From the NCBI GenBank assembly GCA_009767595.1, contig VSDK01022210.1, positions 151,805-215,804 of the forward strand: a stretch of 64,000 bases of DNA. Reading direction: 5' to 3'. Origin of the DNA: Symbiodinium kawagutii (lineage: Eukaryota > Sar > Dinophyceae > Suessiales > Symbiodiniaceae). The notes under the pieces were generated by a model that saw only the letters and a list, made by a program, of their open reading frames with translations, was not told the origin of the DNA and did not search any database. Made by a program: the position numbers and the translations under genes. Numbering within the stretch: position 1 is the stretch's first letter; each line of letters starts with the position of its first letter. Below, piece after piece: positions 27,542-42,500 of this stretch.

Positions 27542-30500
27542 CTGAGGTGCCCCAACTTATCCTGGAGGTGTTCCTTCAGCTCTTTGAACCTGGAGGACAT
27601 GACTGAGTAACCCCATGGCATGGGTGGAATGAATAGGTTGATGCAACCAATCGCCGGGGCAACACAACCAGTGGAAGCCGATGATCAACCAACCAAGGCT
27701 ACGTCATATCAATCCCTTTCAGAGGGGCTGAAAATGTAACCTTCCGTGGTTTCCTTGTACTGGCATCCTTGCAAAAGGAGGAACGGAAAAAAGGGACAGG
27801 AAGCGAGGAGGAGAAAAAAATGAGGAGAACCATCTCCTCCAAAAGAAACCTACACCGATTTTGGGGCTTAAAAAACTCCTGCAATTTCCCATGTGTTTTT
27901 CTTGCCCCTAAAATCAACCAATATGGTGGTTCATGGTGGTTCCCAAGAGTTTTTTGGTGTATTTCACGTCGGCATAAGCATCCCCAAAGCTACCTTCAGC
28001 CAAACCCCAAACCATCCCTTTTCTCGCTGACAGAGAGTCAACGCCGCTAACACTTTGTGGTCGGCGTGCACCCCCACAGGGGAAAACGAAACAGCTATTG
28101 TCAAGGCCCAGATATTTTTTGGGTGCCCACATTCATGACTCCTGCTTGGCATGGTTGAAAAGAATTGGCCAGCATTCACCAATACTGAGCAAACACTAGC
28201 CACTATCAACCATGATGCACCATTCATCAACCATGATGCACCATTCAGCAACCATGATGCACCATTCAGCAACCAACACTCTCGTCAACAATGACCATAA
28301 TTCAACACCCATCTATCATGAAGCATGACCAACTCATATCATTAATATGGCTGTGGGTCAAAACCCTGTACCCCTGGTTCCCCTATCATTGACCATTGTT
28401 TCCCTTAGTATTGGTGGTCATTCTCCCCCATTATTGGTTGATAACTATTGACCCATAGCCATATGGTCAACCATACTTCGCCACTATCCCGTACCAACCC
28501 CACATGTTTCACCCTGCCGTCCAGGACACTGCCCTGAGGAGATCCGCATCACCAGCTCACCCAGACCTGGTGAAGGGCATTCAACGGCACCGGGTCTGGC
28601 GACTGCTCAGCTGCCATGGTCAATTTTTGAGCGTGAGCAGTCGCTGGTGGTACTGACCATAACTGGTTGTTACCCTAGTTATAACCCAAGTTGGCTAAGT
28701 AAGGGGGCCCACCTTGCAGGGCTCTACTTTTGTTGTGCAAAGATCTGATAAATAATGCATTGAGCATTTGATATTTTGTAAGATCTTGTCTCTTTTTTTG
28801 CACCCTTTGATGTGCATCGCTAGAAACAAATCATGTAGGAATATCGTCCGCATTCCTCGGCACTAACAGCTTGACCGTGCCGGGGGCTGGAGGATCATGT
28901 TTCACACAAGGGTACCCTTTTGTAGGGTCTGGCTGCTGGTTGAATGGTGGCTTGACGTGGGGATGCCCCTTGCGGGGGGATTTCCAACCAAAGGGCACCA
29001 ACGAACATGTCAAACAACGAGGAATGAACAACTCAAAGTAGTAATGATTGGAGGTCAAAACGGAGTTGAATCGAATCGACCTTTCATGTGTTTTTGTATG
29101 TTTCGCCGTAGTGGCATTTTGCCAAGCCTTTGGTCATCCTCAGCAACTCCTGCTGCTTTCTGAACGTGGGCTAAGGAGGATGAAACTATCTAAAATATTC
29201 TAAGATCAAGTGGTACTGTAATTCTTACCTGACCGCATTCCAAAATTCCAGCTATTTCGAAACTGCTGGATACAAGGTCAGTCAAAGCAAGTCGGCTTAA
29301 GGTTCCCTAATGATGGTTTAGTATGGGTTAATCATGGTAAATGGCTGTGTTCAATGATTGTCAAATATGGTACTGATGCCGTCGGTTGCCTTGATTGCTG
29401 ACGAACAGGAGGCTTCGTCTACGGGTAATTTGTTGCGACATGCGTGTCTCATGGTCCCGTAACGAAGTATCTCTTGTGAGTGTCATCGCAATTTCCCAGG
29501 CGATCTTCTCTTGCCGAGGTCGTCCATGGTAAGAGTGGTCAATCAACGACGTCGTTATGTATGTATATTGTCAAAAATATAATCAGGTGTTTGACCGAAA
29601 TCATCCAATCAACTAGTGTCCTGGGTCATTTACCATGACCTGCATGTGTCATGGCTTCTCCACCAACTGTGGTCACTTTCGAGACAGGAGACTGCGTCCT
29701 TCGAAGGGTCTTTGGAAACTTGCCATCCTAAGTGCGCAGGTTGTGCAGGTGACTTGGCATCGCTGGCCAAACTCGATGGAGGAAACCATGGGGAACTATG
29801 CGACGCTATACGAGGTGGGTCCCCCATGAGCTACTGCCCTAACTTGTAATATTGAAAGCCATGCAAGCGATCACACCGGTACTTGTAAAGCTAAAACCAA
29901 AAATTCAACGATAAAGATTGGCTCAATCTGTCTATCAACGGTGCTATTTCCACCGTGGCTGCAGCTGAGGCCTCAACTCGTAGAGGATCACTCCGAGGCT
30001 CCACACCTGCGAGGCCACCGGTGGTACCCACGGCTGATGGGTTGCGCGTTTTGGATTCCGCGGGCCTTGTTTTTGCCCATGGGGGGCCTGGGATTACCCA
30101 TGGGCCTGGGATTTGTTAGGAAAAATGAGGGTGTAAAATGACTACGTGAGATTAGCAATTGAGGTACACTCCTGGAAACTAATAGCAACTGGCCTAAATA
30201 GGGCTGGATGATCGGCCTCCGCACTTGGAATAGCTAGTTGGGAGGGTTCATGCTAGTTTCCACGAGGCTACTTTTTAATTGCATGAGATGAACACCTGAT
30301 AAAAACAATTGATGAGGTATATATCATTGACCATATGAGGATAGCCTGCGGAAGCTGTGAGCCCATCTGTGCAAGACATGCCTTGGAGATCCAATTAAGC
30401 TCTCACAAAAATACGATCCAACCCTCCCTGGGTTAAGCAACCAAAAGGCGCACGCAAGCTGACAGCGTACCCTTCTGCGAGAAAACCGGAGTATGAGTAC

Positions 30501-33500
30501 ACCAAAAACAGGCCAATCAGTAATGAGTCCCCTTACAGCACTAACCGTCACAGAATATCACTAAATATTGGTGCAAAATGTTCGGCATTTGATCGCCAAT
30601 AACCTTTGAAGCAGTGATATATATATATATATACAACTATATGAATATCTAAATATAGATATACTATACACATGAATGTTGTGGAAACTATGAGCCTCTT
30701 CATACATCATGGTCCGTAAACCGCTGGCAATAACCCAGCCAACAATCAAATAATCGGCATTGTCATCATAATTGTTCAACACTAATTTTCAACATTAACG
30801 ATCGCCGCTGAGTAATTAGGGTCATTGCCGACAATCATGCATACACAATGCACCAACCATTGTCAGCAACCTACTCATTGCAATCATCATGGTCGACCCC
30901 AGACCATCGCTGGCATCTTGCTTTATTGCTATCACTTGATCAGCCAGTCATTAATGCTGGATCCAAATCACAAAACTCCCCGAAATCTGATGGTAATCCT
31001 CCTAGTGTTTTTTGAACGGATGTTCCCTTGTATAAACAACTGTTCAACTATTTTGGGTTCACCGTACCTATCTGCTGATAATCGCGATTAAATGGCCACC
31101 ATGATTGATCATTTGCCATCATCGATCATGATTAACCATGATCAGCCATCATACAGGATTCAACACCATCAACCATTCCCAACGCCACATGGTTCCCTTC
31201 AACTCATGATCACCAGCATTGACCATCCCCCATATTATATTGCTATTTTCCACTAGCCCTAATAGCAACAACCCTGCAACGAATCCTGTTCTTAGTATCA
31301 TTGTTCAAGATCACAACCATCCTTATCAATCTCATTAACGGTGATCAGCCAACCACCATTCACCAATTAGCCGTCGAAAACAAATTGTTTATTTTTGTAT
31401 TTGGCGAATCATACATTAACCATATATTATCCATACATAAGCTGTAGACAAACCATCAACCACCCTAGTTCCAAACATGCCGTGTCGAAACGGCACCCAC
31501 CGAAGGCCACAGGTCTCCGCACATCACAGGCTGCACCGTAGGGATCCCCCGACACGATCTCTGGCGCCTAGGTGCCCCCAGTGGTCAGGGAATATGCAGC
31601 AATATAGATAAGGGAATGATTGAAGGTATAATGACTAATCAATAAAATATAATCACAATAAATCACTAGTTTAATAGTTCTTTAGTAGATAAAATAACAG
31701 GTCAAGTGTTGAATAATCAGGCACTAGCACCTACTCATTATATTCATTATTGCCATGGATCTATTTGTGAAGATAAACATCCTGTAAATAACTATAGATA
31801 ACATGTATCACCGAATGATTTAAAACTATTGACCTGATCATGAATGGCATTGGTATATAAGCTACCCGCTTTATATCATCAAAATCATCAAAGATTAATC
31901 AAATGTTGTTAAAACACAAATTATTATGATGGTTATATTGTTAAACACTTGGCTTGTGCTTGACAACAGGTGGTAACCAACAAGAGCAGGGGACAAACCA
32001 ACTATATAGTTATGGGTTAGCCATCCAAACAAATGGGCAATAGTTCACACCCAAACAAAGATTAGTTTGGTCATTTGAGTGATGCTCACCAGAAGAACAA
32101 GGTATTGACCCAAAACCATATCATATTAAAAACTCTGGGGGCCTAAAGTAGCGTTAAGAAGATTAAATGAGCCTTATTTCGTGTTATTCAGCGTTTTTTG
32201 CAGTCATATGTGTCCGGTCGATTCTCCGCCGAAGCCACAAGTACAGCACCAATTCCTAATGTTCAAGTACGTATATACAAACATATAGATAAAATGTTCA
32301 TAAATCAATTCAATCGTAAAATAAGATGGGTAGAGTTTCCTGTGCAGCACAGCCATCTTTCTAAATGTCTTGAAAATCACCGCCAAACAACTCCTGTGCC
32401 GTTTGCTTCTTCGCACCAGGGGTTTCAGAAGACTTGGTATTCTCTTCTGGCTGAGAGCGCTTCTGAGGTTCAATCTTTGTCAAACTTGCCACTGCAACCT
32501 GCTTTTCTGTACCGGCATGTCTGCCTTCTTCCAACCGTACTTTGGCTAACTTTTCTCAGCAGGCAAGGGCCAAATGCCCGCCGGCAGAAGGCCAAGCTTG
32601 ACCTCACAGAGTTCCAGGAAGCAACGGTCCACAAGGTCATGCAAGTTCAGAGCCTTGGCACAGGCATGCAACCGAGCCAACTTGTCCACCAAAGCCTTCA
32701 GCACGGGGTGAGCGATCAAGGCCACAGCATTGCTGATGCCGGCCAGAAACTCACATGCTTTCAGTAGTTCCAAAGGATCCGCCAATTTCTAAGTCATCTG
32801 TTTCCTCAGAGATCATTGATAAGACACTTAAATGAGGCAAGATTGAATATCAGCAAACTGATGACCCCGAAAAGCAACAATAGTAAATCAGATTTAAAAA
32901 TGTAATATATATATTATATATATATATTGTACATAGAACATCTCAACAGTTCCAAATATCTTGCTGCTGGGTTGCATCTCGCGGCTTTCCATTTGAGACT
33001 CCAGCCCAATCTTGATTTTCAACAAGGCTGTCCAGTACCCATGTTGCCTGAATAAACTATAAGTTTTCTCATGCACATTGATGCCAATGGGTCCTTAATC
33101 ACATGAGAAGGGACACTGATATGAATGAAAAATAGATTCAAGATCAATGAATGGTCCCCGACATTTGCAACATAAAACCATATGATGGCCACGGTAAATC
33201 ATGAGATTTAAAGGGTAATTAATCGTAATGGATGATTAAGCTGGTCAAAAACAATATATCATCATCTCTCATCTACCGGGCATCATCTACCATCATTAAA
33301 ACATGGTTTGAAAACCTGCTTTCAACCATAAAAAGAGAAACTTCTTACATATATAAAGGAACATACACACACACACATATATATATATACCTTTAAAAGA
33401 ATCCATAAATGTCTATCCAGAAATCCGCCCACATGCGCGCATTTGATCCGCCTGCCTGGCTCAGCTTCCGCCGCAACGAGGGGTGCGCAACCGAGGGGCC

Positions 33501-36500
33501 ATGTAGGTGGGAGAGCCCACACAGGTCATGTTGTCCATCACCGTGGTGCCGGCCAAGACCTGAAAATGTGCATGGTGCGATGTGACGGTTATGGTTGATG
33601 ACATTCATGGCGGTTTTCATAAATCGTTATGGTTATGATTATTAATGGTTAACATTGGCTAATAGGATGGCTATGGTTGGTGATAAGCCGTTATCATTGA
33701 TGGTTAACCAGCTTATAAGGTTATGCTCATGGTTATCATTAGTGACATTGATTTACGAGTGATGGTTATGGTTGATGCTCATGGTTGATGACATTAGCCC
33801 CCGAATGGTAAATACATGTAAATACTAGGGGGTAATGGCATTATTGATGGCAAATACTAGGGGAAAATGAGCAACAGTAGGGGTTACTGATGGTTGTCCT
33901 GATGCTTATTCTACATGATGGTTATCTATGGGGATTAATCACCAACAAAAATAGGAAAATAACATTGATGATATTCCTTACTAATGGTTTGTTATGGGGG
34001 ATGGCAATGGTGGGTGCTAGGGGATCAAGTAGAGAAACTTTAGGAAGTTGCTATTTTTTGGATTATTCTGATCCTATAGTCACTTGTAGAAACTATTGCT
34101 GTTATTACTCAGTACCATTATGATATGGTTATTCAGTACCACTAACTGGTAAACATTGTTGATCAAAGAGAACCCTTTAAGGGTTATTGCTCGGGATGCC
34201 AAAGAGGGTTAGGGCATGAAAGGACCACAACCCCTCTAAAGCAACATTGACCAGTTGAGATTTTCCTGATCAATAGAGGGGATGCTACAGGGATATCATG
34301 GTGGTTGTGGTGTTGCACAATCACGAATAATGAGCCTGATTGCCCATGAATAGGGGTACGATTCGGCACGATGGCTATTAGCATCGGAATGACCACGAAG
34401 AAACATAGCTGATCATGGATCGCAATGAATCTTGCTTTCATTGTGGCCCGTTATTGCTGAATTACATACCCCTTTGATGCTTGATTGTGACTACCATCCA
34501 CAACCCATAAAACACCAGTATCAACGATGGTCATGGGAACTACAGAAACTATCTACCCAAACCATGACCAATCAGTGTACCCAAATGGTCATCCTGATTT
34601 GGCAATAATAACAAGCAACACTGGTGATACGTACCCGGTGAAAAAGTATAGCCAAACCTTTATGTGGTTTCTGGCGTGTTTGGAAAGGCTCGTGTAGTCT
34701 ACCTAACCTCCTCAGCAATGGGTGCAAGCCCTTCTGCAGCGACTACCGCCAAAAACAAGGCCCGCCCAAGAAGAAATCAAAACGCAGATGCAACCAGGGA
34801 TTGTTCTGGGGTACAGGTCAGGCTTCTGATCCCAATCGACCGCTTCACGTTGAACAACCGACATTGGAAATCCCAATGAACTCACGTAGTTTCTGAGATT
34901 TTCCCTATTTAGACGTCCCTAGATTTCCGTAGGTGTCCTTGAATGTTCTGGAGGTTCCTAGATGTGGACTAGCTCAACGCTGTCGGCACGACCCCTAGTG
35001 AAGGTGCCCAAGGTGCCCCATTCCCAAAGAGTAGTTATCGCGTATGATCCTGAGATGTGGGAGGATGTGAGCATATGGGTACAGCGAGAGGTACCCCAAC
35101 ATGGTCCCACCATAGCTCCCCACTCACCAAGTTGGTACCACCATTGGCCATGCCCATCACCGCTTGGAAAGACTGATAGCCATCTGCCATGAATAACTAA
35201 GCATTCTTAACCCCCTTTTTGTCACTCAAAGTCATAGCACACACATTTACCATCAATAATTAGCCATCGATCAACCATCGACCAGCCACTATTTGACGAT
35301 CATCTACCCTGCAAACGTGATTGACCATGTCATTATGTATCATCACGATTAGTCACTATCTAACCAGTACTAATCCTTACTAACCTTAGTTATTTCCCAT
35401 AACCAACGTGTGCCATACGCGTGCCATCATTGTCGATGCTTTTTGTTGGTGCCTATCCCCTACGATTATCATCACGAGCCATCATTTTAGCATCAATCAA
35501 CCACCATTTATCCACCATTGAGGCGTTTTTACAATTGTCATGAGTTAATCATTGATGAGCCAAATCATGCACCATCATTAATTCACCATCATGATACAAC
35601 TGTTATCTTCATTCATCTTGCCAACCCAGTTTCAGTCATCTCTCACCATATGAACAACATTATTAACCACTATTGATTTACCGACATAATCACAGCCAAT
35701 TCACCAAAATTAACGAACCCAAAAGTAGTTAAGCATCTGAGTCCCCTCCTTCTGAACCATTCAGTGGTTTCTCAAAATGGGGGCACCGGCAGTTATCATC
35801 AAGTTTGTTTACCATTTACTTTAATTATCCAACCATTTTGGGGTACCCTATGGCTTCACCATCGGTATCTCCCGTCGGTAAACTGGATGATTTACCATTG
35901 ATATCAACAAACCATCGGCGATAAATCAACCAACCATTTCGAACATTGTCTGGGTGATAAAATGACCAATGGTTATATAATAGTGAACAAACCATTTGGG
36001 ACATTTTTGGACACTATATTATTTTGAGACCAACCATTTGGGACGCTATTTTGAGAAATATAACATATTAACATAGTTAACCAACCATTTTGAGAAATAC
36101 CCATTTTCTCGTGCCTTCACCCTGGGTATCTCCCGTCCCAATCGCTGCCTTGGCCACTCCAAAGTCCCCGAGCTTCACCAAACCATCACTGGGCGAGCGA
36201 ACGGGTTGACACGAGGCATATTCGGAGGGTGATTCAATAAAGGTCAGCCATGGAAAAACTGCTGGTCCGTGTGTGGCTAACCAATCGTTACTTAATATTC
36301 AAAGGTTGGTTGATTAAGTGGCTAGTTTAGTAAATTGATATTGAAATGATGGTTCATGATGGATCGTAGCTAGCAATTTTTAGTCCTGGTGAATGATGGT
36401 TCTGAACTAAGGGTTGACAATTGCAAAAACACTGGTTAATGAAGGTGAATGACAAATTCGATGGTTGATAATGGGGTAAAACTACCGTCATCTACCGTCT

Positions 36501-39500
36501 AACCAGTGGTTCGTCATGGCAAATCGCAAATACTGATTGTTCAATAAATTTCATGATTGGTAACAATGGCTGTTGTCATGATTCTTGTTCATTGATACCC
36601 CACCATCGATGAAGTATTCAACACCAAACAGCTATTCGGGATTTTACTTTATTTACCAGGTCGAACAGAACCGCTGTTGGATGGCATGGGTGAACGAAGG
36701 CTACCAAAAATTGGCAAAACGAGTGGCCGGATGTTGCCCCTTGTAAGTTTATGCAGCCGTTTTTGCAACATTGTGAGGGTTCACTGCTGCTTCATTCACA
36801 CATGTGGTTCTTCTGTTCAGGAATCTATCACTGCGCAATTCCTGAGAATTGCACATCTTTGTGCATCAATTTGAGGTGTTGGGACACATGCCTTATACGT
36901 ACGTCACAAGTATCTACCAAGAAAAGTAAATTGATATGATGCCACTGATGAACAATGAAGAACATTGCACCACATTGCAATCAAATGCTCCACCATAATT
37001 CACCAAGTATACAAGCATTAGCCATCGCCTAGACGCATAACCATCTGCCAAAAAGCCATGGTAAGTTGGCTATTATAGCCATCAGTGTCAACCAGCACGG
37101 TAAACCATCATGTTTGGCCACTATTCGGCACATATCGAAACTATATTGACAGTCTTTCATTATACTTATTGCCTATGACTATCCTAATTCCCACTTGAAC
37201 AATAGCAAGTATATTTTCACCAACAGGGCTCCAACCTTGGGTTATCTGGTTTTTTCTCAAGATAGGTCATCCCATCTTCATCACCCATAATTCTAAACCA
37301 ACCATTTTTGGGGTTCCCAATGTTAAACCCCCCCAGTCGACAATTTCCAATGACTTGGGTTGGGTCCCAGTTAGTCCAACATCTCCCAGCGACTATGATT
37401 GGTGGGTTGCCGTCACCGCGTTGCGGACAGCGCCTGGTGAGCATCACATTGGAAGGCTTCAGGTCCCGATGGAGCACGCGATTGGAATGAACCTCGGTGG
37501 CAGCCAGCGTCAGCCGGACACCGTCGCAGCTGGTGAGGGGGTTACTGCCGCCATTTTTGCCGGGCGCCCATCGGTGAATAAGCAACGCAATGACTGACCT
37601 TGAGCATGAAAAATGCTTGATAATTGGTTAAACAATTCAACCTTAACTAGTATGCTCAATAGTATCCGTCATACAAGTCATCCAACTATGAAGCAGTTCT
37701 TGCCAATCAAGAGCAGTGATTAATTAACATGCAAACGATTAAGTGTCATGTATAATGCACCCTAAATCAACCATCATTAATGACACACGATTCTGAGCTC
37801 ATGGTTCATAGCGGTTCTACGCTCTCCACAACACTCGTCGAACTGTTGGGATGTTCACCTACCTGTTTCTTGGATGATTGGCATTGATCCATACCCCCAA
37901 GAGTGACGGTTCGTTTGAGCTCCCTGGACCCGTGGTTCCCCAACAAGATCTGCTCCTCCAAGTATTAACCAAGCTGATCAACATCTCACCATGAGTTACC
38001 GACTTCAATGTTTTTTGTTTTTAATGTTTAGCCTCCGAAAATCTCCAAAATGTGGGTTACAACCTGAACAAATCGCTGGTTTTTGTGGAGCCCATGGTTG
38101 TTTGACCATCCTTGGATCCACCAAGCGGTGCACCCCATCCCGAATTCTTTTGTCAAGGCACATGAGCCACTGCCTAGGCGGATGGGGTGAATTCTGGGGC
38201 AACTGGACAACGTTGCATACAAACTGCAACTAGTGGGGTTAACTTTGACAGGTTGAGTGGATGTTGAGCTATTCATAGAAGATTTGTTCTTTAAATAGGT
38301 TTGTTTCAATAGCTTGGCAACAAGTGTGTATAGGGATACCATTGGCATGTGATGTTAAACCATTTAACGGTCAATGTCAACCGATGCCAATGCTAATGGA
38401 TGTAAACCTGCGTCAATCGTTTGATAGATGTATGGCTGTGTCAACATTGGCCATGCTGACGATCAACAAATGTGAATCGCTGGTGTTTAGTGGAGGTTAA
38501 TTTCAGTAGGTAGTATTGACACAATTTTGACAATCTCTCGTAAATCGCTGAATGATCTTAAGCCTGTTGGTATTCATCAGCAAGAAAGGCCGGGATCATA
38601 CCAACAATCATTTGCCGCAGTTGGTTGAGCTGGCGGATCCAACAACAGCCCTGGCTAATTAATCATTCATCTTTCCAACCATCTGTACTTCTGAGGGGAT
38701 TCTGCTTAGAGGGTCAGCAATGGTTTGCAAGCATGTATCAACTAGTATCATCAAATCCAGCAAGCATGAATTGCATTATAGATAAACTATACGCGATTTT
38801 TCAAGTTGGTTGGTGGTTAGCTGCCCCCTCCGCAAAAAGTGCTCATCAACCAAACAACCATCCCAAAGTCATTGAGGAAAATAAGTAATGTCAACCAAAC
38901 CACCACCAACCAGCAAGTAGATGTTAAAAACCACCAGCCAGTTATAACAAGTCATGTCACCCGTCCACTGAATTTGCCCAAGAACAAGAGTTCCTATGCT
39001 GGAAATCCCCTTGAAAACTGCCTGTAGGAGATCCTAGCAGGCGGTAGCCTGCTGATTTCCGTTCCAAAAATGGTCACTTGTAGACAGATTTTCAGCGGAT
39101 CCGTTAGCAATGAAGGATCATCATTCAGTTGTTGATACTGTAACTTCTGATGATTTGTGCATAGCTAATGCTGAATTTTAATCATTTGTGAAACACATTG
39201 GCATTTATTGATCATCATCGTTCACAACCATGCAGTTTACCGTCATTAACCATGATCACCGAACACGGTTCAACAGTGATCATCACGAATCAACAATGAC
39301 ATTATCATGATGCGTAATTTTTACTGACTGCCATCATGCTTGTAAAATATCATGAGTCATTATAGTTAATAATCTTGCCTGTTCAACGTCATTGGGCATC
39401 ATTAACCGCCGTTAACCACTAGCATGAAACATTATTATCAATCATGACTGTCCATTGCTTTAGTTCGTACTCATCATCCCTACGCATCATAGCTGTCCAC

Positions 39501-42500
39501 AATTTTCTATCCATGATGGTTGTGTCTCTGTCACTGCCCAATCACCTTCGATTGACAGTTCAATTGAAAGTCCACCATGACCAACCGCCATTTACTTCCC
39601 TGCCATTGCTGGCTAAAAGCGATTATGATCGCCTACTATTCACCCCATTGTTGGTTGTAGTTCTGCTACTATTGTTGGTTTGTATCTCCTATTATCCCAT
39701 ACTATTGGCCACTTCACTATGTGCCATATTCAACCATTCTTACACCATGAGACGTTGCGTCCACCATTCAAAACGTCATATGCCATTCTTAATTAGCCTC
39801 TTACTTGGCCATTCTCAACCAGAAAGGAGCTATGAGTAGCAATGGATTTGAACCATTCTTGACCATCAATTAACTGTCGATTACCCATGAATGTATCTCT
39901 ATTAGCCACCAAAATCACGCTAGCCATGCTGTCATCCTCATGGGTATTATCAACCATTATTCGTAGGAGCCATCATTGGCCATGATTGGCCGGTTTCAAC
40001 CATCATTAGCTGTTTGGTGGTGTCAACCCCTATGAATAATATTGGTCAACTATCCATTTGTTAATAATTACAGGGGAAAAAGCAAATGCCAATCAAACCA
40101 CCAACCAGTAGCTATTTGACCATGATATTTGGTTACTCCCCCCCGGTTATATACCATGATGGATAAACCATCAATCCTCATCACTGGCCGTGTTTTCACA
40201 AACTGGCAGTGGGTCAAAACCCTTAGTCCCCCTGGCCCCCCACCGTTAACCAGGCTGTTTCCCCTACTATTGGTTGGTGAACTTATCCCCCATGAATTTG
40301 GCTGGTTACCTGCTCTACCCATAGCCATATACAGCTGGTATGTTCATGTATATGCTATCCTTGTTAGTTGCTATCACCTATATTATTAACTGCTTGACCC
40401 ATAGCCAACCATGATGCCTAGCCTCCAAATCTCACTACCAACCCGCGCCGCTGTCAAAGTACCATCACCAGCTGCGAGAACAAGGCGAAGAGCGCCGCGG
40501 CCTCCCCAATCAGTTGGCCGATAGTCTCCCGGGTGGAAGTTGATCAGCTTAAACAAAAACATGGTGACTAATGATGTTCAGATTATAGTGAATCAACTTA
40601 TGATGGGATGTTCCCAAGTGATTAATGATTGGTTATAACATGTTGTAATGAATGAGAACGGCTCAGAATGGTTAATACTTGTTGCTGCTGGTGATAATGG
40701 TTAAGAATGGTTAATCATGACCTACTAATAACGTTTTGGAATGGTTATAACGATGAAGTATAATGACCAACAATCAGGTTCAATGGCTATTCTTAAGCAT
40801 TGAGCAGCATGAAGCACTGACTATTAACCATTCCAACAACTATTTACCATCAAAACTTAGCAATTGTTGTTAGCCATCACTGGCTTGTCAATGTTGGCTG
40901 ACAATCATGATTGATGATGATGTATATTGCTCAAAAAGCGGCTCAGCATCAACGATAGTCCATTAGTTAATTGTGGGTATTGACCATCATTAACCAGTTT
41001 TGAGGTCAATCAATTCGATGGCAGTAAAAACAATATGTCCATTAGATCAATCGGCCTTACTATATGTGAATCCAACATTTGGGTACTCAATAGCTTATCA
41101 GCCTAACCATGAGCGTAATGCAGCATCATAAATGATAAATATGTGGTCTTCTCACTCAATATCACCTAGGTATTCTTTAGTCAGCATAGAAATGGTTGAC
41201 CATTAAACTGTTGTAATCAACAGTTACGACAACACTGTTTTCGTACTTCTCTGGTCACCAACAGTGACGACCACAATACTGGGGGTGTAGAATCAACCAA
41301 TCCAACCATTGGTTTGAAGGGAAAAATGCTGCCAGGGATCATAAAACCAATGCAAGGGTCAACGACGGCTAGCAACCAACAGAGATGCCACGGGCATAAC
41401 ATGGAATCACCTGTGGGACAATCTGCCCAACCTGCAAGCTTTAGCAACAGATCCTTCTCTGGCTTCCACTCGGCTGGCTCGCAAAAAAAGAACCGCCCAA
41501 TCAATGGTCCGATTGGTCAGCCACTATGCTGAATTTTGGATTGCTGAGTCCAAACATCCAGTTTCCTTATGAAACATTGACCTCTTTGGGATGGCTTGAG
41601 GGCACTCGTCATGAAAGGTTCGATCGTGATCATCGACTGAGCTGCTACGTGTCAAGTGCTCCATAGGAGTTATGACAAACTGGGACAATTAGTTCACAAC
41701 TATAGGGACTGCAACTGCATATTTTATTTGGCATAAACTTGCTCCCCACAAATTCCCAATGTAGGATCACAGAGTCCACTAGTAGATAACTCGAGTTCCA
41801 ACAATTAATCGCCAAATTATATAAATTTTGCACACACACACACACAAAAAAAAAAAAAACATTAACCGAACCCAGCCATCATCCAGTTTACCAACCATCT
41901 ATTGGGCAATGAACCAACCATAACTGAGTTGTTTTTAAAGAAACGCCCATCTATAGGCGGTAAAGAAATCTCCTAGGCATAAACACAAACCGACGACTGT
42001 AGCGCCCGCACTTGGCGGGAACCAAAGCAACACAACCTCCAAGTTCTTAAACTTGAAATGGGAAAATCCATCTATGTTTCATGATTCTTAAACAAGATTC
42101 ATAAACTTACAAAACCCTGGAAGTTCTTAAACTTGAAATGAAAGGTGCAAGTGATTTGTGTATGAATTGAGAATCGGCTACGCATAATCAAGCAACATAC
42201 TGGCTAGTACTTGGTAGTTGGCTGCCCCATCCCCAAAATCTTGGCCAATTCCAGAATCATTTCGAGGAATGGCTGAAACAACCTGAAAAATAATGAAACC
42301 ACCGTGCCAGCAGCCAGGTTGATAATTTGGAATGAAATCTGCCCAAAATGTGCCTACAAAGGTTGAGTTGGGGCCCAGTTGGAATTGGAATCTCCATTAG
42401 CGATCCCCTGCAAGGGTGATTAAAGTTGAACGTGATTCTATGCCTGATTTGGATTTGTATGGTATGTGTTGCAGCACTTCTGATGTAATCAGTCTTACTA

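Noticed and set aside
28945..28990. Possible kinase exon with KPPFN on the minus strand
   Set aside because: Its phase does not fit the neighbouring exons, whereas the 20-nt exon 29699-29718 (FFQRPFE) fits both sides exactly.
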